64,000 nucleotides of DNA from Bufo bufo (GCF_905171765.1 NC_053389.1:214464624-214528623), one strand, 5' to 3'; positions 10,625-21,775 are shown, counted from the first letter of the stretch. Translations and numbers: made by a program. The notes: generated by a model from the letters alone, not told the origin.

Positions 10625-11589
10625 TGCAGCGTACTCAAGTTAGGTTTAGAAATGTTCCTGGGTGTTGTAGTGCAATAGACACTAACCTGAGACGGCTGAC
10701 TCTCTGCAAGGGCAGGTGATGATGAGAAATGTTCGTGACGCCAGTGCCAATTAAACGGTGGCATGCCGTTTGCTGATAGCAGGAATAACTGAGGAACCAC
10801 GTGATGTTAAAACAGAATTCAAACTTTAGTAGTCATCATTTAGGGACATTGACGGAAGCGCAGTTCCTTTGAAGACAGTTGATTTTCAATACAGTTGATG
10901 CAGGCAATATATATATAGCAAGGTGACTTTAGAGTGTTAAACACAGGACTTGCAGTACAGGCAGCTTGCACTCTATTCCTGACTGATCCTGGAACATAGA
11001 AACTCTTCTCCAAGGTCCAATGCCCTAGCTCTGGCGTATATCCTTGGTTTTATCTCTATCAAGTACCTCCTCTGTTGTCTTGAGTACCTCTTGCTTTTCT
11101 TGACATGCCTCTGTCTCTCTCAGTGTCCTCAGGCTGATTAGCTGTGGTGTTCCTGCTTCTGCATATATAAATTCAGGAGGGGAACCATTTCCTTGGATCT
11201 GGAACCCGGTTACAGGGACTGCATTACCCTCTCCTGGTCCACAGGCTTCAGGCCTGGACTTGACTCTGACATAGCCTAATCTCTGGTTAGACTAGACTAC
11301 AGACTTAAGACTCCAACCACAACTTTAGACTCCAACTCCAGACTCTAGACTGACTTTCCTTTCCCTGACTGGGCCTTATATAAACTAGTCCCTCTAGTGC
11401 CTAAGAGCTGAAATGACACCCCTAGCAGGCCTGTACATGCACATTTTACAGCAACAGGGAAATACATAGCATTACATTACATTAAATTTTATAAAGACGA
11501 CTTATACCAACTTCCCCATAGATAAGGGGGACGACAGCACACAAGTGACCCTTCTGTAGTGATGGGTATTACAGTCCCCGTACACTACA
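10625..11589 (-). repeat. 3' LTR of the cold-shock-domain element
   Basis: Pairs with 14243-15222. On the plus strand it begins TGCAGCGTACTC and ends CCCGTACACTACA. It carries an AT dinucleotide run (about 10909-10917) that is longer in the other LTR, and a minus-strand TATA box. It is preceded on the minus strand by a purine-rich tract. Confidence 0.9.
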
Positions 11590-12367
11590 TACCCCACTGC
11601 TTTAAGCTGAGTACGACCTCGTACTCCATCAGGGCCCGCCCAACTGGAATCTTTACCTGAAACAGAAAAAGACACATGCAGGCATACATATATGTCATTC
11701 ATCTGCATTTACATTCATATCAGGTCCAATTGGCAAAGGTGAAGGGTGGTGACAAGGGGCGTCGTTCTCTTCTCTCAGGATAGTGAATGGAACTGGGGCG
11801 CTGACCTGGCACAGCGTGACATTAATACCAGGATAGTCCATGACAATGAATAAGTCCATATTAGAACAGCAAGAAACGGTAAAACAGTATAAAAGTTCTT
11901 GGAGGCTCAAAGAACAAATATGAGTCCGTACCCAGGTTATTTTCCTATAAATCACAGAGGCTCTCATGCGGTGGAGTCCATCTCTGGGCACATTTCCTTT
12001 TAAAAGAGCAAAAATCTCAGAGGCTCAGGTTCTTTTGAGTCTATCTCCGGGCACGGTTCCTTAGTATCAAGTTGCACAACATAAAACAAGTGCTGTAATA
12101 CCCCTGATCAACCTGAAAAGGGGGGTAAGGTTAAAAGGTGCAACAAAGGAACAGGCACAACTTGGCGTGGGATAGCAAAAGCAGGCAGGAGGTCCTGGAA
12201 ACAAACTTGGCTTTGTCGACTTTAATACTTCAGTGGTTAACACCTACCACTGAGCCGTGGATAAACTGGCAGCAGCAACAAAGGACCAGAAAACATAGGA
12301 CTCCTGTCCTGGAAGGGTTAACAACATAATTCTTTGGTGAAATAAAGCAAAGGCCTAGCAGGCTGAT

Positions 12368-13957
12368 TCACAGGGGTATGTCATAATTACCCGGCTCTGC
12401 TGGCAAGTACGGCCTGTAGTAGTCTTCTACAGGAGGATGTGCCCACATCACAGTGTCAGGGGGCAGCTGCAAGGTAAAGGGGCCCCTAATAGGTATTGGC
12501 CCCATGGGCCTAGGGTTAGACCCTCTTGTGGACCGTACCGGTCCCGGCACAATGATTGTGGGTTGTGCTGCATTGGGTACCGCCGCCGCAAGCGGTCCGG
12601 TGGGCTCAGTGCAGCAGTTCACAGCACTAGCGGGTCCTCTTTGGGGCCGCAACGGAGCGGGGGTGACAGAAGGTGGTCTACGGGTGGTGACAGGCACCCT
12701 TACCTCATCCTCCTTAGGCGGCGTCCGGATCCTGGCGGTGGCAATCTTGCGCAGCTCCCGCAACTTTTCCTCCAGCCGGACGATCTGGTCACCAATGCTC
12801 TCTGTGTCGGAATCGCTGTCCTCTGCTGGCGCCGCCGGCGCAGATACAGTCAACGATGGCTCGGACGCGGCCTTTGCAGATTCCGGTGGCGCATCAGGTC
12901 TCCTACCCTTCCGGATATTCTCCAAGGTAACCCGAAGTCCTTTTAAATTCTCCATGTCTTGTACGGTCTTCTCCCGACGAGGCAGCTCGGGGGAAGGATA
13001 GGGGCTCACCCATTTTTCCAACACGGTTGGCTGCCAGAAGACATTAGGCCCAATGAAGGAGCCCCGCTCTTGGAAGGCGTGATGGGCCGGCTCTGGAGAG
13101 CGTTCAGGTTCCCGCTCGCAGCCAGAGTAGTCTTCTTCTGCCTCCCAGTCCTCAGGTTCTCGCTTGGGACGGGTCACGGCAGTTGCATAAGGGCCTCTCA
13201 GGCTCTCGGCAGGGGTGAACTCCACTTCCTCTCCTTCGCGGAGGCTGTGCTGATAGGAAGGGAGGTAGTCTCTCTTGACAGATCTTCTGTTAACATACAA
13301 GTCTCTGCCAGTTAGATAATCTTGGATGAACCCGTAGCCACGGGTTTTGTCAAAGGACAGCACCAACCCCTTTCTCCTTTCCAGGCGGGGTTGGGTGTTG
13401 GTGTGTCGTTCATGGATAGTCTTGGTCAGTTCCTCATAATATATTTTAGTCTTGGTATTCCGCTTTATAGCGGCCTCCCGGATCTCTGCCATTAATGAGG
13501 ACCATTTGAAAGAGGGCTGAAAGAAGTCTCTCCAAGAGCCATAGCAGGGCTCTGGTTCTTTCTCCCGTGGCAGGCAGGCGGGTCTCTCCGGTCCCGGAGA
13601 GTAGGCCGGTGGAGCCTCCTCTGGCTCGACACCAACATTATCCATTTTTGATATTTCAGGCGCGGACGTTGCAGCAACGCAGTGCTCACTCTCCAACATG
13701 CTCGATCCTTCTCTGGAGAGCGATAGGGTGGCGCCAATAAGATCAGCCAGCTCCTCCCATTGCACTGGGAGGCCGCCCCCCAGGTATTCCAGTATATGGA
13801 AGGCGGAGTCCATGTTGGCCGACATGCAAATGTCCAGATAAGCAGTGGCGCCTGACCTTGAACTCCTTCCCGCTATTTCCTCAAAAAGGCGCCAATTTTT
13901 CCCGCTTTTTCGGGATGAAGATGACGCAGCAGCTATTTCAGTAGCCTCAGCGGCCAT
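12368..13957 (-). CDS. Gag-like retroelement protein with cold-shock domain and PPxY motif
   Basis: A 529-residue open frame from ATG 13957 (context AAAGATGGCC, a good Kozak match). The frame stays open 46 codons further upstream, but a related leader at 59939 has the same ATGGCC start. Residues 1-90 are helical-looking and unrecognised. PPAY at 116-119 is a PPxY late-domain-type motif. Residues about 194-265 form a cold-shock domain: KGLVLSFDKTRGYGFIQD with the RNP1-like GYGFI, DLYVN in place of the RNP2 VFVH, then SLREGEEVEF and a final ATAVTRP strand. A short coiled coil lies near 387-405, and the C-terminus is proline-rich. There is no CCHC knuckle. It sits where gag should sit, so I infer an RNA-binding Gag-like protein in which the cold-shock domain may do nucleocapsid work. 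An ordinary host Y-box gene is unlikely because it lies between paired LTRs in the element's sense. Confidence 0.75.
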   Translation of the reverse strand: MAAEATEIAAASSSSRKSGKNWRLFEEIAGRSSRSGATAYLDICMSANMDSAFHILEYLGGGLPVQWEELADLIGATLSLSREGSSMLESEHCVAATSAPEISKMDNVGVEPEEAPPAYSPGPERPACLPREKEPEPCYGSWRDFFQPSFKWSSLMAEIREAAIKRNTKTKIYYEELTKTIHERHTNTQPRLERRKGLVLSFDKTRGYGFIQDYLTGRDLYVNRRSVKRDYLPSYQHSLREGEEVEFTPAESLRGPYATAVTRPKREPEDWEAEEDYSGCEREPERSPEPAHHAFQERGSFIGPNVFWQPTVLEKWVSPYPSPELPRREKTVQDMENLKGLRVTLENIRKGRRPDAPPESAKAASEPSLTVSAPAAPAEDSDSDTESIGDQIVRLEEKLRELRKIATARIRTPPKEDEVRVPVTTRRPPSVTPAPLRPQRGPASAVNCCTEPTGPLAAAVPNAAQPTIIVPGPVRSTRGSNPRPMGPIPIRGPFTLQLPPDTVMWAHPPVEDYYRPYLPAEPGNYDIPL

Positions 13958-14215
13958 CTTTAGCAAAATCCGCTGTCTATTCACTGACAGCAAGCAGGAT
14001 GGTAAAAAGTCCATAAAACCACACTCCGATGTGGCGATTTCTTTCCTCTTGATAGCGCAACACTGCACAGCGCTTTTTGGAGGTTTTAGGCACACTTTGG
14101 GTATGTTTTTCAGTCCACAAAGTCCACTTTAATAAAACAGGCAATTTGTCACTTTGGTCACAGGGCAACTGTATAAGGCACAAAGTTCACGCTTCTTGCA
14201 CTAGAAAGCGTGCGT

Positions 14216-14233
14216 ATCCTGTTCGTGACGCCA
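14216..14233 (-). other. PBS-like motif of the cold-shock-domain element
   Basis: The minus strand reads TGGCGTCACGAACAGGAT, 9 bases inside the LTR end GCTGCA. It starts TGG, as expected for pairing with a tRNA CCA end, but I could not match it to a specific tRNA from memory. A decayed version (ATTGACATCACGAACAAAC) follows the LTR at 59456. Confidence 0.5.
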
Positions 14234-14242
14234 AAAGAGAGG

Positions 14243-15222
14243 TGCAGCGTACTCAAGTTAGGTTTAGAAATGTTCCTGGGTGTTGTAGTGCAATAGACAC
14301 TAACCTGAGACGGCTGACTCTCTGCAAGGGCAGGTGATGATGAGAAATGTTTGTGACGCCAGTGCCAATTAAACGGTGGCACGCCGTTTGCTGATAGCAG
14401 GAATAACTGAGGAACCACGTGATGTTAAAACAGAATTCAAACTTTAGTAGTCATCATTTAGGGACATTGACGGAAGCGCAGTTCCTTTGAAGACAGTTGA
14501 TTTTCAATACAGTTGATGCAGGCAATATATATATATATAGCAAGGTGACTTTAGAGTGTTAAACACAGGACTTGCAGTACAGGCAGCTTGCACTCTATTC
14601 CTGACTGATCCTGGAACATAGAAACTCTTCTCCAAGGTCCAATGCCCTAGCTCTGGCGTATATCCTTGGTTTTATCTCTATCAAGTACCTCCTCTGTTGT
14701 CTTGAGTACCTCTTGCTTTTCTTGACATGCCTCTGTCTCTCTCAGTGTCCTCAGGCTGATTAGCTGTGGTGTTCCTGCTTCTGCATATATAAATTCAGGA
14801 GGGGAACCTTTTCCTTGGATCTGGAACCCGGTTACAGGGACTGCATTACCCTCTCCTGGTTCACAGGCTTCAGGCCTGGACTTGACTCTGACATAGCCTA
14901 ATCTCTGGTTAGACTAGACTACAGACTTCAGACTCCAACCACAACTTTAGACTTGAACTCCAGACTCTAGACTGACTTTCCTTTCCCTGACTGGGCCTTA
15001 TATAAACTAGGGCTCCCTAGCTCCCTCTAGTGCCTAAGAGCTGAAATGACACCCCTAGCAGGCCTGTACATGCACATTTTACAGCAACAGGGAAATACAT
15101 AGCATTACATTACATTAAATTTTATAAAGACGACTTATACCAACTTCCCCATAGATAAGGGGGACGACAGCACACAAGTGACCCTTCTGTAGTGACGGGT
15201 ATTACAGTCCCCGTACACTACA
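14243..15222 (-). repeat. 5' LTR of the cold-shock-domain element
   Basis: Same unit as 10625-11589 with an extra GGCTCCCTAG-like segment near 15010 and a longer TA run near 14525. In minus orientation this is the promoter LTR and is followed directly by the leader and PBS-like site. Confidence 0.9.
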
Positions 15223-16926
15223 CTTGTTCCAGTCTACCCCGCTGCCAGCTGCAGATCTCAAAAGGCTGGCATTAGAGGTTGCGGCCCACCTGGCACCTGA
15301 TCTCAAATCTACGCTGGCGGCGACGATACAGGATTCCCTTACAGAGCTGCAGGAAGCCTACAGCCAGCAGGGGTACCGAATAGACGAACTGGAGCAGAGG
15401 ACGTCATGCGTGGAAGAAGACATGCAGGGCACACAGTCACGTATAAAAGTGCTGATGCAGACGGTGAATGAGCTAAAGGATAAGGTCGACGACCTTGAAA
15501 ACCGCTCACGTCGCAGTAACCTCAGGTTAGTGGGTCTCCCTGAGGACATACCGGGCACAGAGCTTAAGCACATTTGTGAGTCAGAACTCCCCAGAGCGCT
15601 GGGACTGTCGATTCCCCGCAAAGTGGAAAGAGCGCATAGGCTGGGGTCCCTGCAGAGCCCTCCGGAGGGACCCAAGGAGTTGGCGAACCGTCCACAGAGA
15701 GGCAGACAGGTCATAATGAAATACCTTGATTTCTCTGATAAAGAGGACATTATACGCGCTTTCAGGGCGCGAAAAGAGCCTCTAACCTATAGGGGGCAGA
15801 AGATCATGCTTTTTAATGATTACTCGGCAGTGATCACTAAGAAAAGAAGAGGTTTCAGTGAAATATGCACTTCACTGTTCCAGAGGAAAATCCGTTTTCA
15901 ACTACTATATCCGGCAGTGTTAAAAGTAAAGTGTGCAGATGGAGTCTACAGGAACTTTAATAATGCCTCAGATGCTGCAGCTTTTTTTGCTCAAGGCCCA
16001 TATCTCACCGAGCCGGACTCACCAGAGTCCACAATCAGGCTTTCAAGGGACTTCCAGAGGCAAGCCGCAACGGAGAGATGAGACCCTGCACTTTTCGTCT
16101 GGCAATCAGCGGAAGCAGCGAAAATGAGGGGTGACACGCCTCATGTATCTGCGCCTTCGTAAAGGGGGATGTAAGAAGTAAGTGAGGGGAATGAAGGAGC
16201 TGGTGGTTTTCAATCCTCCATTATAAGCTATTCAGGGGAAATGGTATGGGTTGGAAAGATGGTACCAGAAAAAGTGAAGCCCAGGATGTAATGTTTGTTT
16301 CACTTGCCTTTACAGGTTACTCAGGGATGTTTGTTTCTGTTTTTTGTTTTAGTTATGTTAATGTTGTCCTGCCAATCTCTTTATCTCATACAGTCGACAG
16401 TGGGGAAGAAAACCTTCTAAAAATGTGGGGTAATGATTAAGATTGTAACGTGGAACGTCAAGGGCCTGCACTCCCCGCAGAAACGCATAATGGTGCTGCG
16501 CCATCTCAAGCGCTTGAAGGCAGATATTGCGGTTCTGCAGGAAACGCATCTCCTGGAGGCGGATTTTATGAGAATGTCAAGGCTCTGGGTGGGCAAGGTA
16601 TATGGTTCTCCGGCTATACAGGGCAAGGCAGGTGTGATCACACTGGTACACAAGAACTTACTACATAGGGTCCAAGGTTACACTGCTGATGATGAGGGCA
16701 GGATGTTGATTCTGACATTGAAAGATGGGAGCAGGAATCTCAACATATATAATGTTTATGCACCCAATGTACAGCAAGGTCGTTTTTTTGCCTCCCTGAG
16801 AGATAAGATACTGGCAGATCAGGTGGGCAATATATTGGTGGGAGGGGATTTTAATGCCACAATGGTGGAAAGTGAAGATCGTAAGCAGTCAGGGGCGGTG
16901 AGGAATAGGGCTCATGGGAGAGGTGG

Positions 16927-17473
16927 TGTCACAAGCAGACAGCTGAGAGGCTCTGACAGGAGCCGTTCAGATCCTCCCCCTTGAGTTTCTTTGTTTTGGT
17001 TTCTGTTCCTCACCTCGTTAGGCTATCTCAGCTGTCATGCAGTCAGACTCATTACCTCCCTTTATATTCTCCCCCATAAGGTAGTTGGGTGTGGCTGATA
17101 CTACTTCCTGGAATGAGTGTGCATGCTGACTTCAGCTCCCAGCTCCCAGTTCTCAGTTCACAGTCGTCTTCAGATAAGTGCTGTTTTGTATTTATGATTT
17201 TCTGTTGTCTGGATCCAGGTGACCCTGACTCCCTCCGTGTCTGTGTAGGGAGCCGGTGGTCGTGTCTCCTCACTATTGTAGGGCCTTCAGGTTAAGATAG
17301 CCGAGGTACGTGGATATGCGCCCATTCACCTTTAGAGTGGTCGCATAGGCTGAGCATTAAGGGAGAGCGGCAGGTCGATTGCAGGGGTCTCCCTTTATGT
17401 TCCTTAGTTGTGGATCCAGTGAGTCATCATTTGTTATTTGTATCATCTTGTTTCCTGTACACCATCCGTGACA
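16927..17473 (+). repeat. Chromovirus 5' LTR
   Basis: 547 bp, apparently identical to 21718-22264. Starts TGTCACAAGCAGACAGCTG and ends CCATCCGTGACA. Confidence 0.95.
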
Positions 17474-17500
17474 TTATCAGCCACCAAAACCGTCTCAAGC

Positions 17501-20500
17501 ATGGATCCGGTTTCACTTTTGGCTGAACGCTTCCAGGGTCTTTCATTGGAGGTAGCTGATCTCCGTAAGACTTTTTCTCAGTTTCAAGTGACCGGTTCAG
17601 CTTGCGTTCATGGAGTTTGTGCTGAGCCTAAGATTTCGCTCCCGGATACGTTTTCCGGGGGTAGTGAGAATTTTGTACGTTTTAGAGAGGCTTGCAAACT
17701 CCATTTTCGCCTTCTTCCCCATTCTTCCGGTGATGAAGAACGGAGGGTGGGGATCATTATATCGCTGCTCAGGGGTAATGCTCAGTCCTGGGCCTTTTCC
17801 CTGCCGGAGGGGGCACAACCCCTCCGTTCAGTGGATGAATTCTTTTTAGCCCTGGGTCAGATATATGATGATCCGGATCGTATTGCTCTGGCTGAGTCTA
17901 GACTACGTCTGTTATGCCAGGGTAAACAATCCGCAGAGATATACTGCTCAGAATTTCGGAGATGGGCAGCAGATACGGGTTGGAATGATGCTGCACTCCG
18001 AAGTCAATTTTGCTATGGTCTTTCTGAGGGATTGAAAGATGCATTTGCCTTTCATGAAAGACCTACCTCCTTGAATTCTGCTATGTCTCAGGCTGTTCGT
18101 ATTGACAGGCGTCTTAGAGAAAGAGGAGAGATTTCTCCTTCTTGTCATGCTCAGTCCCGGGACAGTGCACCGGTGTCATTCTGTGCACAGGGGTCTCAGT
18201 CGCTGTCAGCCCCTTCTGAGCAGGAGCCCATGCAGCTGGGGTTGATTGCCTCTGACAATAGAGGATTCAGCCCGCAGGGGAGGGTTTGCTTTTGTTGTGG
18301 AGGTATAAATCATCTGGCAAATGTTTGTCCCTCTAGGAGATTCAGGCAGTTTTCTGGGAGTAATAAAGAGACAAAAAGGAGGAAATCTTTTAAGAATATT
18401 CCGTCTGTTACTATTGGCAGGGTTGAGGCGGAAATTGAAGAATTGTCTTTTGCTTGTAGTTCCCGTTTTGTCCTGCCTGCTAGGGTGGCGCTAGAGAGCA
18501 AGAGCATTTTTTGTGAGATTTTTGTGGATAGTGGAGCAGCTGTCAACCTCATTGATAACCAATTTGCAATAACTCATGGTTTCCAGGTTTGCACTTTGCG
18601 AAAAAATATTCCTGTTTTTTCTATTGATTCAGCTCCACTTTCTCAGAAATCATTAAAGGGCATAGTTCACAATATCCGTTTAATTGTGAATGATACTCAT
18701 GTTGAGGATGTGTCATGTTTCGTCCTTAGCGGTTTGCCTACTCCTCTAGTGTTGGGGCTACCCTGGCTCTCTAAACATAACCCCACCATTGATTGGCCAG
18801 CGAGGCAAATAAATGGTTGGAGTGACTTTTGCAGAGAGAATTGCCTCATAACATCTATTTCTGAGGTTTCTACTAAAACTGTACCACCTTTCCTCTCTGA
18901 ATTTTTGGATGTTTTCTCTGAGAGTGGAGTTCAGGATTTGCCTCCGCACAGGGAGTATGATTGCCCTATTGATCTCATCCCAGGTGCCAAGCTGCCTAAA
19001 TCTCGTTTATACAATCTTTCCCAACCTGAGAGGGTCGCGATGCGTGCTTATATCTCTGAGAGTCTGAGAAAAGGACACATACGACCCTCAAAGTCACCTG
19101 TTGCCGCTGGTTTTTTCTTTGTTAAGAAAAAAGATGGTTCTTTAAGACCTTGTCTGGATTTCAGGGAGCTGAACAGTATCACTATTCTTGATCCGTATCC
19201 GCTTCCTTTAATCCCAGATTTGTTTAACCAGGTTGTTGGGGCTAAAGTCTTTTCCAAATTAGACCTAAGAGGGGCATACAACCTGGTTAGGGTCAGAGAA
19301 GGAGACGAATGGAAGACGGCTTTCAATACCCCTGAGGGCCATTTTGAGAATTTAGTTATGCCTTTTGGTTTGATGAATGCCCCAGCCGTTTTTCAGCATT
19401 TCGTTAACAGCATTTTTTATCATTTAATGGGAAAATTTGTATTAGTGTATTTGGATGACATTTTGATTTTTTCTCCTGATTTCAAAACTCATAAGGAACA
19501 CTTATGTCAGGTCTTACTCATCCTGCGGGAGAATAAATTATACGCGAAACTGGAAAAATGTGTGTTTGCGGTTCCAGAGATCCAATTTCTGGGGTTTCTT
19601 GTCTCCGCTTCTGGTTTTCGCATGGACCCCGAGAAGGTCCGCGCTGTGCTTGAGTGGGAGCTTCCTGAGAATCAGAAGGCGCTGATGCGTTTTTTGGGCT
19701 TTGCTAATTATTACAGGAAATTTATTTTGAATTATTCCTCTGTTGTTAAACCACTCACGGATATGACCAGAAAAGGGGTAGATTTTTCTTCCTGGTCGGT
19801 AGAGGCGCGTAAGGCCTTTTCTGATATCAAGGAGAGTTTTGCTTCCGCTCCCATCCTAGTACAACCTGATGTTTCCTTACCCTTCATAGTTGAGGTTGAT
19901 GCTTCTGAGGTGGGGGTGGGGGCGGTCTTGTCTCAGGGTTCCTCTCCTGCCAAATGGCAACCGTGTGCCTTTTTCTCAAAGAAGCTCTCCTCCGCAGAGA
20001 GAAATTATGATGTGGGAGATAGGGAATTGTTGGCCATCAAGTTGGCTTTTGAGGAATGGCGCCATTGGCTAGAGGGAGCCAGACACCCTATTACCGTGTT
20101 TACTGACCATAAAAATCTGGCCTACTTGGAGTCAGCCAAGCGTCTGAACCCGAGACAGGCCAGATGGTCTTTGTTCTTTTCAAGGTTTAATTTTGTTGTT
20201 ACGTTCCGCCCTGGGGTTAAGAATGTGAAGGCAGATGCCCTGTCACGTTGTTTCCCGGGAGGTGGGAATTTTGAAGACCCGGGTCCCATTTTAGCTGAAG
20301 GTGTGGTGGTCTCTGCTCTTTTTCCTGAATTGGAGGCAGAGGTGCAGGCAGCCCAGTCAGAAGCTCCTGATCTTTGTCCTCCTGGGAGGTTGTTTGTGCC
20401 TCTCGCTTTGAGACACAAGATTTTTAAAGAACACCATGATACGGTCCTTGCTGGGCACCCGGGGACAAGAGCCACACTGGATCTCATTGCTCGGAGATTC

Positions 20501-21775
20501 TGGTGGCCTGCGCTTCGTAAGTCAGTTGAGGGTTTTGTGGCAGCTTGCGAGACTTGCGCTCGTGCCAAGGTCCCTCACTCACGGCCATCAGGTCCTCTCC
20601 TTCCTTTGCCCATTCCTTCCCGTCCTTGGACACATCTGTCCATGGACTTCATAACGGACTTGCCTCGTTCCTCGGGGAAGTCTGTGATTCTGGTGGTGGT
20701 GGACCGTTTTAGCAAAATGGTGCACTTTATCCCTTTTCCAGGTTTGCCCAATGCTAAGACGCTGGCGCAGGCATTTGTTGACCACATTGTCAAATTGCAT
20801 GGGATTCCTTCTGACATAGTCTCTGATAGGGGCACGCAGTTTGTTTCCAGATTCTGGAAGGCTTTCTGTTCTCGCTTGGGGGTTCGCTTGTCATTCTCTT
20901 CTGCTTTCCATCCGCAGTCGAATGGCCAGACAGAGCGTGTCAATCAGAATCTGGAGACATATCTGCGCTGTTTTGTGGCGGAGAATCAGGAGGATTGGTG
21001 TTCGTTTTTGTCCCTTGCTGAGTTTGCTTTAAATAACCGTCGTCAGGAGTCCTCTGATAAGTCACCATTTTTTGGTGCATATGGGTTTCATCCGCAGTTT
21101 GGGACTTTCTCTGGAGAGGGCTCTTCTGGTTTGCCTGATGAGGACAGATTCTCCTCGTCTTTGTCATCTATTTGGCAAAATATTCAGGATAATCTAAAGA
21201 ATATGAGTGAGAGATATAAGCGTGTGGCGGATAAGAGACGTATGCCTGGTCCGGACCTGAATGTTGGTGATTTGGTGTGGCTGTCTACCAAGAATATCAA
21301 ATTGAAGGTTCCCTCCTGGAAGTTGGGTCCTAGGTTTATTGGGCCTTACAAGATCCTGTCTGTCATCAATCCTGTTGCCTACCGTCTTGATCTTCCTCAG
21401 ACTTGGAAGATCCATAATGTTTTCCATAAGTCCTTATTGAAACCTTATGTTCAACCTATTGTACCTTCTCCTTTGCCTCCTCCTCCGATTATGGTTGATG
21501 GGAATCTTGAATTTCAGGTCTCTAGGATTGTGGATTCTCGTCTTGTCCGCGGTTCCCTCCAGTACCTCGTTCATTGGGAGGGTTATGGTCCTGAGGAGAG
21601 GATGTGGCTCCCAGTGACGGACATTAAGGCCTCTCGCCTCATCAGGGCTTTCCATAGGTCCCATCCTGAGAAGGTGGGCCCTGAGTGTCCGGAGTCCACT
21701 CCTAGAGGGAGGGGTACTGTCACAAGCAGACAGCTGAGAGGCTCTGACAGGAGCCGTTCAGATCCTCCCCCTTGA
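17501..21775 (+). CDS. Chromovirus Gag-Pol polyprotein, intact
   Basis: 1424 residues from ATG 17501 (MDPVSLLAERFQGLSLEV); an earlier in-frame ATG at 17438 lies in the LTR. Order: retrotransposon Gag (about 50-200), CCHC knuckle CFCCGGINHLANVC (about 263), aspartic protease FVDSGAAVNL (about 342), reverse transcriptase with VYLDDILIFS (about 648), RNase H with FTDHKNLAYL (about 868), integrase with the HHCC finger (H-GHPGT...CETC, about 977-1015) and DDE residues in MDFITDLP, SDRGTQF and NGQTERVNQ. The C-terminal chromodomain (about 1339-1387) has YLVHWEGYGPEERMWLP. Chromodomain integrases steer insertion to marked chromatin. The last about 20 codons run into the 3' LTR. No stop or frameshift seen, so possibly still active. 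Confidence 0.95.
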   Translation: MDPVSLLAERFQGLSLEVADLRKTFSQFQVTGSACVHGVCAEPKISLPDTFSGGSENFVRFREACKLHFRLLPHSSGDEERRVGIIISLLRGNAQSWAFSLPEGAQPLRSVDEFFLALGQIYDDPDRIALAESRLRLLCQGKQSAEIYCSEFRRWAADTGWNDAALRSQFCYGLSEGLKDAFAFHERPTSLNSAMSQAVRIDRRLRERGEISPSCHAQSRDSAPVSFCAQGSQSLSAPSEQEPMQLGLIASDNRGFSPQGRVCFCCGGINHLANVCPSRRFRQFSGSNKETKRRKSFKNIPSVTIGRVEAEIEELSFACSSRFVLPARVALESKSIFCEIFVDSGAAVNLIDNQFAITHGFQVCTLRKNIPVFSIDSAPLSQKSLKGIVHNIRLIVNDTHVEDVSCFVLSGLPTPLVLGLPWLSKHNPTIDWPARQINGWSDFCRENCLITSISEVSTKTVPPFLSEFLDVFSESGVQDLPPHREYDCPIDLIPGAKLPKSRLYNLSQPERVAMRAYISESLRKGHIRPSKSPVAAGFFFVKKKDGSLRPCLDFRELNSITILDPYPLPLIPDLFNQVVGAKVFSKLDLRGAYNLVRVREGDEWKTAFNTPEGHFENLVMPFGLMNAPAVFQHFVNSIFYHLMGKFVLVYLDDILIFSPDFKTHKEHLCQVLLILRENKLYAKLEKCVFAVPEIQFLGFLVSASGFRMDPEKVRAVLEWELPENQKALMRFLGFANYYRKFILNYSSVVKPLTDMTRKGVDFSSWSVEARKAFSDIKESFASAPILVQPDVSLPFIVEVDASEVGVGAVLSQGSSPAKWQPCAFFSKKLSSAERNYDVGDRELLAIKLAFEEWRHWLEGARHPITVFTDHKNLAYLESAKRLNPRQARWSLFFSRFNFVVTFRPGVKNVKADALSRCFPGGGNFEDPGPILAEGVVVSALFPELEAEVQAAQSEAPDLCPPGRLFVPLALRHKIFKEHHDTVLAGHPGTRATLDLIARRFWWPALRKSVEGFVAACETCARAKVPHSRPSGPLLPLPIPSRPWTHLSMDFITDLPRSSGKSVILVVVDRFSKMVHFIPFPGLPNAKTLAQAFVDHIVKLHGIPSDIVSDRGTQFVSRFWKAFCSRLGVRLSFSSAFHPQSNGQTERVNQNLETYLRCFVAENQEDWCSFLSLAEFALNNRRQESSDKSPFFGAYGFHPQFGTFSGEGSSGLPDEDRFSSSLSSIWQNIQDNLKNMSERYKRVADKRRMPGPDLNVGDLVWLSTKNIKLKVPSWKLGPRFIGPYKILSVINPVAYRLDLPQTWKIHNVFHKSLLKPYVQPIVPSPLPPPPIMVDGNLEFQVSRIVDSRLVRGSLQYLVHWEGYGPEERMWLPVTDIKASRLIRAFHRSHPEKVGPECPESTPRGRGTVTSRQLRGSDRSRSDPPP

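Larger units (their letters stand above)
10625..15222 (-). mobile_element. Non-autonomous LTR retrotransposon encoding one cold-shock-domain protein
   Basis: Two LTRs (10625-11589, 965 bp; 14243-15222, 980 bp) differ by a few substitutions and small indels. The flanks are ACTTG at 10620-10624 and 15222-15226; the last A doubles as the LTR end, so the TSD is 4-5 bp. Orientation is minus: the LTR starts TGTAGTGTACGG and ends GCTGCA there, a PBS-like motif lies just inside the right LTR, and a purine tract (GCAGTGGGG) just before the left LTR. A TATATAAGG box lies on the minus strand at about 11375-11384 and in the other LTR. The interior (about 2.65 kb) holds one long ORF. No protease, RT or integrase, so it needs an autonomous partner. 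Confidence 0.85.
10478..16081 (+). pseudogene. LINE ORF1 (L1 ORF1p-like RNA-binding protein), split by an LTR element
   Basis: Starts at ATG 10478 (MERYLLRSGKKPEDGEEPLH), runs 49 codons to 10624, is interrupted by the LTR element, and continues in the same frame from 15227 (FQSTPLPAADLKR) to the stop at 16079-16081. The two parts total about 333 codons with no other lesion. The second part has a coiled coil (heptads in QQGYRIDELEQRTSCVEED and VNELKDKVDDLENRSRR), then SNLRLVGLPED, the start of the L1 ORF1p RRM. A basic C-terminal domain follows (RQVIMKYLDFSDKEDI). L1 ORF1p trimerises and coats LINE RNA. Interrupted now, so not functional in this copy. Confidence 0.9.

Noticed and set aside
12437..13001. 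Plus-strand frames of 169 and 182 codons opposite the cold-shock ORF.
   Set aside because: Antisense shadows of a GC-rich, proline-rich coding region.
12368..13957. A host Y-box or Lin28-like gene.
   Set aside because: The frame lies between matching LTRs with a TSD, in element sense, follows a PBS-like site, has a Gag-type PPxY motif, and a related LTR leader has the same start.
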